Part shown: piece by piece, positions 7,024 through 14,444 of the stretch
Numbering within the stretch: position 1 is the first letter of the stretch
How the letters are laid out: each line of letters opens with the position of its first letter
DNA from: JBBQER01 sp052148155
GTDB lineage: Bacteria; Actinomycetota; Acidimicrobiia; IMCC26256; PALSA-610
Direction: 5' to 3'
NCBI GenBank assembly: GCA_052148155.1
Contig: JBKQIY010000095.1
Location: 1-28,211, forward strand
Length of the DNA stretch: 28,211 nucleotides
Translations under genes and position numbers: made by a program
Notes under the pieces: model-generated
What the model was told of the DNA's origin: nothing
The model's database searches: none
The model's input: only the letters and a program-made list of their open reading frames with translations

Positions 7024-8703
7024 TCAAGCCGCGTTCGGACACCTACCGGCAGGGTCGCGGGTCAGCTCGACGTTGAGCTCGATTCGACTGGGATGGTCGA
7101 CGGTGATGTCGATCCACCCGCCGGGGGCTGGGCTGAGGCACCCCGATCCTTGGGTGAGAGCCCAGCCCGGGGTGTAACGGACTCTCACGAGGAGATTGCC
7201 CGCGTGAGTGGCGTCAAGGACGACGTGGCCTCCGTCGAGACGTTCCAAGCGGCCTGGACCACTCACGATGCCCGGCGACCCGACGACTTCGTAGACGCGC
7301 CAATGGACGTCGGTCCAGACCAGCCGAAGTCCGACGATCCCGGCGCGGACCAATTGCGCTTCTCGTACGCCGGCGTAGTCGAGCGAAGCGTCGGCAAGAC
7401 CGACGTAGCGGACTCCGTTCTGCGTGAGCCAGGCCATATAGCTCGCCGGTGTTAACGCGCCGGGGGTGTAAAAGATCGGGTTGTCGGACGTGTCCAGTTG
7501 CCGTTCCCAACCGCGAGCCATCGGGATGACCGGTGCCACATAGGCGGATTCCCAGTGCAGTTTGGTCGGTACGATTTCGACGCGGCCGGCCGGGACGTCG
7601 TGGCGACTGAGATAATTGACGAGGCCCGTGAAATATGAGGCGTGCGTGGAGACGTCGCTGCGGTCGGCGGTGAAGGACGCGAATGCAGGTTGCCACTGCA
7701 TCAAGACCAACGGCACGACAGTGAGGGCCAGCAGGCGTCGACGATGCGGCCAGAACACGCAGACCGCCAACGGGAGGGCGATGCAGTCCGCCAGACGGCT
7801 GATGTTGCCGCCCATCGGAGACGGTACGAAGAAACTCAGCGCGATCGCGAGGAGGTAGAGCCACGCGCCCGCGCGCAGCGCACGCTCGTGGCGAGGTATC
7901 ACCACAAGCGCGCCGGCTACCAACGCGACACGTGTGAGGAAGTCAAACGCCGGAAATGGCATGAGGCCTTGGCCGGGAAACAAGAAGCCCAATACGGCGA
8001 CGACCATCGCGGGCACGGCTGCGAGACCAGCCAGCGCGAGCCGGTGGCGCGGCCACGACGCGATGAGCCAGGCCAACGCGGCCAGGACCAGAAACGCGGC
8101 CGCGAGCGGGCTGGCGAGCGCCGACGCAACCGCGAGCGGAACGCTCAGACGCCAACGCCGCCGAGTGGCGGCCCACAGGGCGCCCAGCGCGAAAGCTTCG
8201 CCCAGCAAGAACGGCAGCTGGCCGATCGCGACCTGCGCGAGAGTCCCGACTGCGAAGAGGACCGATCCGACTTTCCCGATCGACCCGAAATGGCCGATCG
8301 CGAGCCGGTCGAACGCCCATGCGGCTCCGGCTGCGCTGAGGACCTGGGTCGCTTGGATTCCGAGCAGCCCTGCGACCGGAGCAAAGATCGCGCTGTAGCT
8401 CAGCGTCCAGTGTCCGCCGTACCACTGACTGTCCCACAGGGTCAGTCCATCCCGGTGGAACAAGCCGATCCGATAGATGTAGGCGGGCACATCGCCGCCG
8501 CGCCATCCGGCGAGCGCAGCGATGAGCGCGAGGGCGCCTGCGACGAGCGGAACGATGACGGCGGTCCACCATTCGCGCCCACCGTTGACGGGCGGACCTG
8601 CGCTGTCCGTCGGCGTCGTGCGACGCGTCTCTGCACGGCGATCAAGCGTCGACGTGACGCCCGAGTCGGCGCTAGTGGTTAGCAAGAAGTCTGCCCAAGT
8701 CAA
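7024..8703 (-). CDS. Polytopic membrane protein, GT-C-like, with extracytoplasmic C-terminal domain
   Basis: The 559-residue product begins with a polar stretch of about 45 residues. Many hydrophobic segments follow, from AVIVPLVAGALALIAALAG to around residue 340, and then a soluble beta-rich tail of about 200 residues ending GWIDITVDHPSRIELNVELT. The first loop, GGDVPAYIYRIGLF...LWDSQWYGGHW, has acidic and aromatic residues where GT-C transferases keep their catalytic acid. Uncharacterised integral membrane proteins of this layout are common in actinobacteria, and a role in envelope glycan assembly is inference. The start is a TTG at 8703 without a clear ribosome-binding site; I see no better ATG or GTG before the first membrane segment. 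Confidence 0.75.
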   Translation of the reverse strand: MTWADFLLTTSADSGVTSTLDRRAETRRTTPTDSAGPPVNGGREWWTAVIVPLVAGALALIAALAGWRGGDVPAYIYRIGLFHRDGLTLWDSQWYGGHWTLSYSAIFAPVAGLLGIQATQVLSAAGAAWAFDRLAIGHFGSIGKVGSVLFAVGTLAQVAIGQLPFLLGEAFALGALWAATRRRWRLSVPLAVASALASPLAAAFLVLAALAWLIASWPRHRLALAGLAAVPAMVVAVLGFLFPGQGLMPFPAFDFLTRVALVAGALVVIPRHERALRAGAWLYLLAIALSFFVPSPMGGNISRLADCIALPLAVCVFWPHRRRLLALTVVPLVLMQWQPAFASFTADRSDVSTHASYFTGLVNYLSRHDVPAGRVEIVPTKLHWESAYVAPVIPMARGWERQLDTSDNPIFYTPGALTPASYMAWLTQNGVRYVGLADASLDYAGVREAQLVRAGIVGLRLVWTDVHWRVYEVVGSPGIVSGPGRLERLDGGHVVLDATHAGNLLVRVRYTPGWALTQGSGCLSPAPGGWIDITVDHPSRIELNVELTRDPAGRCPNAA

Positions 8704-9240
8704 GTCGCGCGCCCACAGCGCGCGTCACATCGAGAAGGATTCGGGGACCGCAAGCATACCGAACAGTGTCAGCGAAAGGCGTGAGAACAAGTCGAGAGAT
8801 TCTGAAGAATCAGTCAAGGAGTACGTCAGCAGCCGACAAGTCTCACTCAGCGCGCGAGGGCGACTTCGGTGGTGGTTTCGAACGTGGCGGTTCTGGACGG
8901 ATGCCTCACGTCCGGCCGAAAGGGCGCCGACCCGCCGTCCAAACAACTCTGATCGGCTTGGTGCGTCGGGCCCGAGCGTGGGACAGATCGCCGCGGGCGT
9001 GGCAACGTTCGCGGAACCGACGGGCACCACGGCCGCCGCCCGGGAGGCATGTCATCGTGCGCCTGACGCCAGTGTCCGACTCGACACCGGTTTCTCCAAC
9101 GGCGGGCCGGTCGTGACCTTCTCCGGCGGCACAGCTCCCGGCGACGACCGCGCAGCCTCGGGCTGGACGCTTCGCGACCGACACGCCGACCGAGGCCGAG
9201 ACGCAAGACGCGAGCCGCGATTGCCGGGCGCAGCGGTCGC
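8704..9240. other. Stretch without a recognisable gene
   Basis: About 540 bases lie between two minus-strand genes. Frames on both strands are Arg/Ser/Pro-rich and match no family I know. Base use is slightly less G+C-biased near 8745-8840 than in neighbouring genes. I see no RNA gene or clear terminator. It should contain the promoter of the membrane protein starting at 8703. Confidence 0.4.
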
Positions 9241-10509
9241 TCAGCCGGGCTGTGATCGGAGGTGCGTGCCGATCCACCGGCGATCGGCACTGCGAGCCGT
9301 CAGCAGGTGACCGAGACCGGAAGCCGTGGCGGCAGCTGCCGCGCCGGTGCCAGGTGACGCGCCGTCGAGGAGGTCGTTCCACATGATCGACCAGCCGCCA
9401 GCGAGGGCGCGGCCGACACCGGGTGCGGTCAGTCCGCGCGTGACCGCGGCGACGACCTTCGGGTTGCGCACCAGGGATCGGTGAACCGATGCTGCCGTCG
9501 ACAAATACCGCGCGTGGGTGCTCATCAGGTGGGCTTTGTAGCGGTCGGAGGCTTGATCGACGCCGGCGAGAATCGCGTCGGCCGCGGCTCGACCGCTCTC
9601 CATCGCTTGCGCGATGCCTTCGCCCTGGAGCGGATTCACCAGGCCGGCGGCGTCGCCGACGAGCAGGACGCGATCGTTCGCCGGCACCGTGCCGACGAGA
9701 CCCATCTTGAGCCACGCGCCGAGCGGCCGCGTCGGGGCAGGCGTGCGTGCGTCGAGAACTCCGACACTCGACGCATGTTCGAGGAACCTCTCGAGGTCGC
9801 GCGCGGCGCGTCGGCCCGCGGTTCGGTCTGCGAGCACGCCGATTCCGAGCCCGACGTTGACGCGTCCATCGCCGGCCGGGAACACCCAGCCGTAACCCGG
9901 GAACGCGTCGCCTGGGGTCGGCGTCCACAACAGAATGTGCGGCACGTCGACCGTCTCGTCGCGGTACGCGCGAACGGCGAAACCCCACAGCAACCGTCTG
10001 GGATCGACGAGTCCCGCAACCTCGCCGACGCGGCTGGTCGCACCGTCTGCGCCGACGATCACGTCGGCTCGGAGGCGTCGGCCCGACGACAGTGTGAAGC
10101 CGTCGAGCTGACCGTCGTCGCTGATGGGATCGTCAGCGCGACCGGCAAACAACTCTGCGCCCGCCTCGATGGCTGCACGTTGTAGCGCTAGGTCGAACTG
10201 GCATCGTTGCACAACGATCGCGTAACCCGGATAGGTACGACCGGACACGGCAGGGAGCCGCACCCGGGAGCCGGTTGGTCCGACGACGAGCATGTCGCCG
10301 GCTCGAGTGGTCTCCGGGACGTCGATCGCCAGGTCGTGAAGAACTTGAACGCCGCGAGGTCCGATGAGATCTCCACAGGCTTTGTCACGCGGAAACGTGG
10401 TCTTGTCGACGAGCGCCACCCGCGCCCCGCCGCGCGCCAACACGAACGCCGCGATGCTTCCCGCCGGACCCGATCCGATGACGAGGACATCGAAGTCCTC
10501 GTCGGTCAT
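9241..10509 (-). CDS. Geranylgeranyl-reductase-family FAD-dependent oxidoreductase
   Basis: The 422-residue flavoprotein has an N-terminal Rossmann dinucleotide motif (VIGSGPAG, residues 10-17), an FAD-ribose acidic site (VALVDK), the family motif FPRDKACGD (39-47), a mid GADGATSRV motif (153-161) and the C-terminal FAD motif VGDAAGLVNPLQGEGI (284-299). This fits the archaeal/actinobacterial geranylgeranyl reductase family, which saturates double bonds of isoprenoid chains, including menaquinone side chains (MenJ in mycobacteria). The open frame extends to 10881, but ATG 10509 directly precedes the FAD motif and follows a GAGGG site. It is divergent from a MenG-like methyltransferase, with 48 bases between starts, so menaquinone tail reduction is the likeliest role. 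Other isoprenoid substrates remain possible. Confidence 0.9.
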   Translation of the reverse strand: MTDEDFDVLVIGSGPAGSIAAFVLARGGARVALVDKTTFPRDKACGDLIGPRGVQVLHDLAIDVPETTRAGDMLVVGPTGSRVRLPAVSGRTYPGYAIVVQRCQFDLALQRAAIEAGAELFAGRADDPISDDGQLDGFTLSSGRRLRADVIVGADGATSRVGEVAGLVDPRRLLWGFAVRAYRDETVDVPHILLWTPTPGDAFPGYGWVFPAGDGRVNVGLGIGVLADRTAGRRAARDLERFLEHASSVGVLDARTPAPTRPLGAWLKMGLVGTVPANDRVLLVGDAAGLVNPLQGEGIAQAMESGRAAADAILAGVDQASDRYKAHLMSTHARYLSTAASVHRSLVRNPKVVAAVTRGLTAPGVGRALAGGWSIMWNDLLDGASPGTGAAAAATASGLGHLLTARSADRRWIGTHLRSQPG

Positions 10510-10557
10510 TGCCCTCGTGCCATCCCCGAACTGTAGGGTCGGAACCGGGGAGGGTCC
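10510..10557. promoter_or_regulatory. Divergent promoter region, reductase / methyltransferase
   Basis: The 48 bases separate the two start codons and must hold the 5' signals of both genes. On the plus strand GGGGAGGG (10547-10554) is a strong ribosome-binding site just before ATG 10558. On the minus strand GAGGG precedes ATG 10509, and TACAGT (about 10535-10530) resembles a -10 element. The compact layout suggests shared control. Confidence 0.45.
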
Positions 10558-11295
10558 ATGCAGAGCACGGCTAGCGATCCGAATCGTTTCGCCCAGAACC
10601 TGTTCCGACCCCTGCCGCGTCGGTACGACCTCCTCGAAGAGCTGCTGTCGTTCGGACAGAACTGGCGTTGGAGACGCGAGATGCTCTCGCACGTTGACGG
10701 CCGCAACCCGGGTGCGATTCTTGATGTTGCGACCGGAACCGCAGGAGTGGCGCTCGCGCTCACTCGCCGAACCCACGCTCGAATCACGGGCCTGGACATC
10801 ACCGAACCCATGCTGCGTCGCGGACACGCGCGAGTCGCGCGCGCAGGAGTCGCAGACCGTGTCCAGCTCGTCGTCGGTCAAGCGGAACGGCTTCCCTTTC
10901 CCGACCGGTCATTCGACGCGCTGACGTTTACCTACCTGTTGCGCTACGTGCATGATCCTGGCGCGACACTGCGCGAGCTCACACGCGTCCTCAAGCCGGG
11001 TGCATCGATTGCAAGCCTGGAGTTTTCGGTGCCTCCGCACTGGTTCTGGCGGTGTTGGTGGTGGTGCTACACACGCGGCGTTTTACCGGTCGCGGGCTAT
11101 GTCACGGGCGGTCGGGAGTGGGCTCGCGTCGGGCGCTTCCTCGGGCCGAACATCTCGGCGCACTACCGCCGATACTCGGTCGCCTGGACCATTCAGGCGT
11201 GGAAAGATGCCGGACTCGTGAACGTCGGCGTTCGCTCCATGAGCGTCGGGGGAGGGCTCGTGATGTGGGCCGAGAAACCGGACGCGGGACGATGA
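10558..11295 (+). CDS. menG: UbiE/MenG-type SAM-dependent methyltransferase
   Basis: The 245-residue class I methyltransferase has motif I ILDVATGTAG (residues 54-63), the SAM-ribose acid in GLDITEPML (D80), AERLPFPDRSFDALTFTYLLRYV (109-131) and RVLKPGA (143-149). These fit the UbiE/COQ5 family, whose bacterial members make menaquinone from demethylmenaquinone. The N-terminus (NRFAQNLFRPLPRRYDLLEELLSFGQ) matches the family's opening. Its neighbours, a prenyl-chain reductase and a possible prenyltransferase-like membrane protein, support quinone work, but the substrate is not proven and a dedicated menG elsewhere in the genome is possible. The stop overlaps the next start (ATGA, 11292-11295). 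Confidence 0.82.
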   Translation: MQSTASDPNRFAQNLFRPLPRRYDLLEELLSFGQNWRWRREMLSHVDGRNPGAILDVATGTAGVALALTRRTHARITGLDITEPMLRRGHARVARAGVADRVQLVVGQAERLPFPDRSFDALTFTYLLRYVHDPGATLRELTRVLKPGASIASLEFSVPPHWFWRCWWWCYTRGVLPVAGYVTGGREWARVGRFLGPNISAHYRRYSVAWTIQAWKDAGLVNVGVRSMSVGGGLVMWAEKPDAGR

Positions 11296-12017
11296 CCCGG
11301 CCCGCGTTCTACGCCGCACGTTCCGGCGGCGGCTGGCGCGACTGGTGGACCATCCTGCACCCGCCGTATACGGCGTGGCACCTTTCGTACGTGGTCCTCG
11401 GCGCAGCGCTCGCACCACGTACCGACGGCATGCGGCTCCTCGCGACGCTGCTCGCGTTCTTCTTCGCCGTCGGGATCGCAGCTCACGCACTCGACGAACT
11501 GCACGGGCGTCCGCTGCGCACGACCATCCCGACCGGCTGGCTGGTCGCGGTCGGCGCGGGCGGGCTGCTGATCGCGTGCGCGCTCGGCCTTGTCGGTGTC
11601 GCCACCGTCGGACCCGGCCTGATCGTGTTCATCGCGGTCGGACCGTTGCTGGTGCTGGGCTACAACCTCGAATTGTTCGGCGGCTGGATTCACACCGACC
11701 TCGGATTCGCGGCAGCGTGGGGCGCGTTCCCGGTACTCGTCGCCTACTTCGTTCAGGCTGGGCGCCTCGACCTGACGGCCGCGTTCGGAGCTGCCGCCGC
11801 CTTCGGCATCTCCCTCGCGCAGCGATCTCTGAGCACGCCCGCACGCACGCTCCGTCGGCGGGTCGCACTCGTGAACGGCAATGTCACCATGCACGACGGA
11901 AGCGTGCATGAGCTGGACGTCCCGGCACTCCTGCGCCCCCTTGAACGCGCGCTCAGCGCGCTCTCGTGGGCGATGGTTGCGCTGGCCCTCGCGTTGCTTG
12001 CCGATCGCGTGCTCTAG
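11292..12017 (+). CDS. Polytopic membrane protein, faintly UbiA-like
   Basis: The 241-residue protein has about seven or eight hydrophobic segments. Its start overlaps the methyltransferase stop by 4 bases (ATGA), so the two are almost surely co-translated. Early loop residues AAHALDELHGRPLRTTIPTG recall the first Asp-rich loop of UbiA prenyltransferases (NDxxDxxxD ... R...RP...G), but the Asp-rich motif is degraded: only one Asp-Glu pair is left and the second motif is not evident. It may be a divergent UbiA-fold protein that binds isoprenoid, or an unrelated membrane protein. It is placed in the quinone/isoprenoid unit by context. Its TAG stop shares the CTAG at 12014-12017 with the convergent gene. 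Confidence 0.7.
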   Translation: MTRPAFYAARSGGGWRDWWTILHPPYTAWHLSYVVLGAALAPRTDGMRLLATLLAFFFAVGIAAHALDELHGRPLRTTIPTGWLVAVGAGGLLIACALGLVGVATVGPGLIVFIAVGPLLVLGYNLELFGGWIHTDLGFAAAWGAFPVLVAYFVQAGRLDLTAAFGAAAAFGISLAQRSLSTPARTLRRRVALVNGNVTMHDGSVHELDVPALLRPLERALSALSWAMVALALALLADRVL

Positions 12018-12481
12018 TCCGCGTCGACGAGGTGACTGCGAAACCCTGCAACGGTGGCCTCGACGACCCGGTCGTGTCCCCAGCGCAGGAGCGGGAATGC
12101 GACCCGGGCCGCCAACCGCATCGGTCGCTGCATCATCTCGATCTGCCAGGTGGCATGAGCGCGTGTCTCGGCGCCGTCGCCGTCGAGACTGATCATCGCC
12201 GTGCCTTCCAGGTCGCCATGCACCTGCGCGGTAATGCTCCGCGGCGCGACACACTCGTCGAGGACGACGTCGAGCCGCATGCGATACGGCAGCGGCGGTG
12301 CGACAACCCCATGCAGCACCGTCCCCCGTTCGAAGCCATCTCCCTCAACCGAAAACTCACGCAACCAGGTCCACCACGAAGCGAAGCGATCAAAGCGGAG
12401 CATGCGTGCCCAGAGTTGAGCCGCCGAAACGGGAAAGACGAACGTGGCGTCGTACTCGATGACGTACGCGGAACTCGTCAC
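12014..12481 (-). CDS. SRPBCC (START/Bet v1-like) family protein
   Basis: The 155-residue product looks like a polyketide-cyclase/SRPBCC-type hydrophobic-pocket protein. It opens with a beta strand, EYDATFVFPVSAAQLWARM, and the helix-loop FASWWTWLREF. A run of strands follows (GTVLHGVV, RMRLDVVLDECVAPRSITAQVHGDLEGTAMISL, ETRAHATWQIEMM), then the long C-terminal helix with RLAARVAFPLLRWGHDRVVEATVAGF. Such proteins bind lipids, polyketides or other hydrophobic ligands. The ligand here is unknown. GTG 12481 is the only sensible start near the domain edge; the open frame upstream to 12940 is Arg-rich and not protein-like. Its stop overlaps that of the convergent membrane-protein gene. Confidence 0.75.
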   Translation of the reverse strand: MTSSAYVIEYDATFVFPVSAAQLWARMLRFDRFASWWTWLREFSVEGDGFERGTVLHGVVAPPLPYRMRLDVVLDECVAPRSITAQVHGDLEGTAMISLDGDGAETRAHATWQIEMMQRPMRLAARVAFPLLRWGHDRVVEATVAGFRSHLVDAD

Positions 12482-12779
12482 CTCCAGACGATAGGCCCAC
12501 GCGTCACCGGTCGTCGTCGCGCCGAAGGATCTTCGACTGGGTCGCCGACGTGCCCGCCCGTTCGTTGTCGTGACGATGCTCGGCCACTCCGGGCCCAAAC
12601 CGCGACGATTCCCGTCCGATCGACCACCACAACGAAGGCCGGGCCGGCACGTCCGACCGCGTACCGCCGCGAGAGCGGACATGACCATGCGACACGGCAA
12701 GCGATGACCGGGCAGTCCCGTCGGTCGCCGCTCGTAGCGTCGGCCGGGCGGGCGGGACGAGCGCATACTGGCCAGTGCG

Positions 12780-13259
12780 TCAGTCGTGGTCGTCGATGAC
12801 TGTGATGCTCCCGTCGGTTTCGAGTACTGCATCACGTACGTCGGTCGTATCGGCATAGCCGCGGGACCGCAAATCTTCGGCAAGGTCATCTTCGGTGAGG
12901 CCGACCCGACGTAGGTGTTCTTCAATGATGTTGCCGTCATGGACGAGCAGGATCGGGCCGCCGTTGACGAGGTGGTTCCAGCGAGCGGACCGCAAGAAGG
13001 CTGTGGTCATCGCTCGGTTGAGGACCAACAAGGTGGCGGCGCTCGTGAGTCCGGCTGGCAGCGACAGATCGCCGTGGATCATCGCGGTTTCGACGGCACT
13101 GCCGATCAGCAAGACGACGATCAGGTCCAAGACGGTGAGCTGGCCGAGCTGTCGGCGACCGAAGATCCGCAGAAGAACGACGACGAAGAGGTAGACACAC
13201 GTCGTGCAGGCCACGACGACCGCCAGCGAAGACACAGTGGTCCTGGCGGCGGCAAGCAC
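12780..13259 (-). CDS. DUF421/YetF-family membrane protein (copy 1)
   Basis: The product of about 159 residues has two or three N-terminal membrane segments (SLAVVVACTTCVYLFVVVLL and later), the family signature RIFGRRQLGQLTVLDLIVVLLIGSAVETAM and a soluble C-terminal domain. The soluble part reads GGPILLVHDGNIIEEHLRRVGLTEDDLAEDLRSRG and ends VLETDGSITV. B. subtilis YetF-type proteins share this layout; their molecular activity is unclear. The start was set at GTG 13259, as the longer frame would overlap the divergent neighbour's 5' end. It is one of three paralogues in 1.6 kb and the only one on the minus strand. Confidence 0.82.
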   Translation of the reverse strand: MLAAARTTVSSLAVVVACTTCVYLFVVVLLRIFGRRQLGQLTVLDLIVVLLIGSAVETAMIHGDLSLPAGLTSAATLLVLNRAMTTAFLRSARWNHLVNGGPILLVHDGNIIEEHLRRVGLTEDDLAEDLRSRGYADTTDVRDAVLETDGSITVIDDHD

Positions 13260-13304
13260 GGCCGCGACGTTAGTTCTTACACCGTCGTTGGCGGGATCTC
13301 GATC

Positions 13305-13841
13305 ATGTACATAGCCGCCACCGTCTTCGACCATCCGAGCTGGACCGGTGCCGCGGTCATCGCCGCGAAGACCGCGGCCGTGTACGTGTTCTTGATCGTC
13401 GGGCTCCGGGTGTTAGGCAAACGCGAGCTCGGCCAGATGAGTCTGTACGACCTCGTGATGGTGATCATCCTCGGCAACGCGGTCCAGAACGCCATGATCA
13501 ACAACGACAACACCCTCGGCGGCGGCATCGTCGCCGGCGTCGTGCTGCTCAGCCTGAACTGGGCGCTCAACCGCCTGGTCCGCCGCTCGAAACGCGTCGA
13601 GGGCATGCTCATCGGCCATGCCGTACTTATCGTCAACGACGGTCGGCCCATCCGTGAACACATGGCCCGAGAGGGCATCACGATGGAGCAGCTCGACGCC
13701 GCCTTGCGCGAGCACGGCATGCAAAGCCTCGACGAGGTGCAGCTCGGTGTTCTGGAAACAGACGGCACGATCAGTGTCGTCCCGCGAGGATCCAAAGTAT
13801 TGAGAACACGCCGGCACTATCGAGGGATTCGGCTCCCGTGA
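13305..13841 (+). CDS. DUF421/YetF-family membrane protein (copy 2)
   Basis: The 178-residue paralogue carries RVLGKRELGQMSLYDLVMVIILGNAVQNAM after two hydrophobic helices. The soluble YetF domain (GHAVLIVNDGRPIREHMAREGITMEQLDAALREHG) follows and ends LETDGTISVVP. ATG 13305 begins MYIAATVFDHPSW; the frame upstream is the shadow of copy 1. Only 45 bases separate this start from the divergent copy 1, so both promoters must be packed there or partly inside the genes. Its stop overlaps the next start by 4 bases (GTGA), which implies translational coupling with copy 3. Confidence 0.85.
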   Translation: MYIAATVFDHPSWTGAAVIAAKTAAVYVFLIVGLRVLGKRELGQMSLYDLVMVIILGNAVQNAMINNDNTLGGGIVAGVVLLSLNWALNRLVRRSKRVEGMLIGHAVLIVNDGRPIREHMAREGITMEQLDAALREHGMQSLDEVQLGVLETDGTISVVPRGSKVLRTRRHYRGIRLP

Positions 13842-14383
13842 CCCATGTTCTCGCTCTCGCGTCGGTGAGCGGCGCACGCGTCGCACAACAATGCGCAAAG
13901 TCGTTGATCGTGGTCGTCGTGTTATTCGTGCTCTTTCGGGTCGCCGGCAAGCGTGAGCTGTCGCAACTCAACGTGTACGACCTCGCGATGCTCATGGCGC
14001 TCTCCAACGCGGTGCAGAACTCGATGACCGGGGGCCTCGGCAACCTCACGGTCGGTCTCGCGGTCTCGAGCACCGTCGTCGTTTCGGCCTGGATTGTCAC
14101 TCGCGTGATCGCAACACGACCCAAACTCGAACGTCGGGTCATGGGAACACCCAGTCTTCTCGTCCTTGACGGACGAATCCTCAACGAGCACCTACGACGC
14201 GAAAACGTCACCGACGACGAACTCGCCGAGGCGTGCCGCGGACGCGGCGTCGGCGATCCGACCGACGCGAAGATGGTGACCCTCGAAGTCGATGGTTCAA
14301 TCAGCGTCGTCCCCTACACGGCACCGCACCGTAACCGTGACCGACGCCCCGGCAAAGGTCCCCGACCACCAACCGATGACTGA
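13838..14383 (+). CDS. DUF421/YetF-family membrane protein (copy 3)
   Basis: The 181-residue paralogue has a first hydrophobic helix (SLIVVVVLFVLFRVAG), the signature GKRELSQLNVYDLAMLMALSNAVQNSM and a C-terminal domain. The domain reads GTPSLLVLDGRILNEHLRRENVTDDELAEACRGRG...VTLEVDGSISVVP, followed by a basic Pro/Arg tail. The GTG at 13838 overlaps the stop of copy 2 (GTGA). Copies 2 and 3 are thus an operon and may form a hetero-oligomer, which is inference. The three copies differ clearly in sequence, so the duplications are not recent. Confidence 0.85.
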   Translation: MTHVLALASVSGARVAQQCAKSLIVVVVLFVLFRVAGKRELSQLNVYDLAMLMALSNAVQNSMTGGLGNLTVGLAVSSTVVVSAWIVTRVIATRPKLERRVMGTPSLLVLDGRILNEHLRRENVTDDELAEACRGRGVGDPTDAKMVTLEVDGSISVVPYTAPHRNRDRRPGKGPRPPTDD

Positions 14384-14444
14384 CGCCGGTCACCACACCT
14401 CGCGGCCGAACGATCGCGCCCGTGTCGGGACCGCTTCGCGGGTG

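Noticed and set aside
7642..8682. 346-codon plus-strand open frame opposite the second membrane protein
   Set aside because: Its product is an Arg/Asp/Gln-rich mixture typical of antisense translation. The minus strand encodes well-formed membrane helices.
8906..9988. 360-codon minus-strand open frame overlapping the reductase
   Set aside because: It reads the reductase gene in another frame and is Arg/Pro/Ser-rich with no motif. The FAD motifs are all in the other frame.
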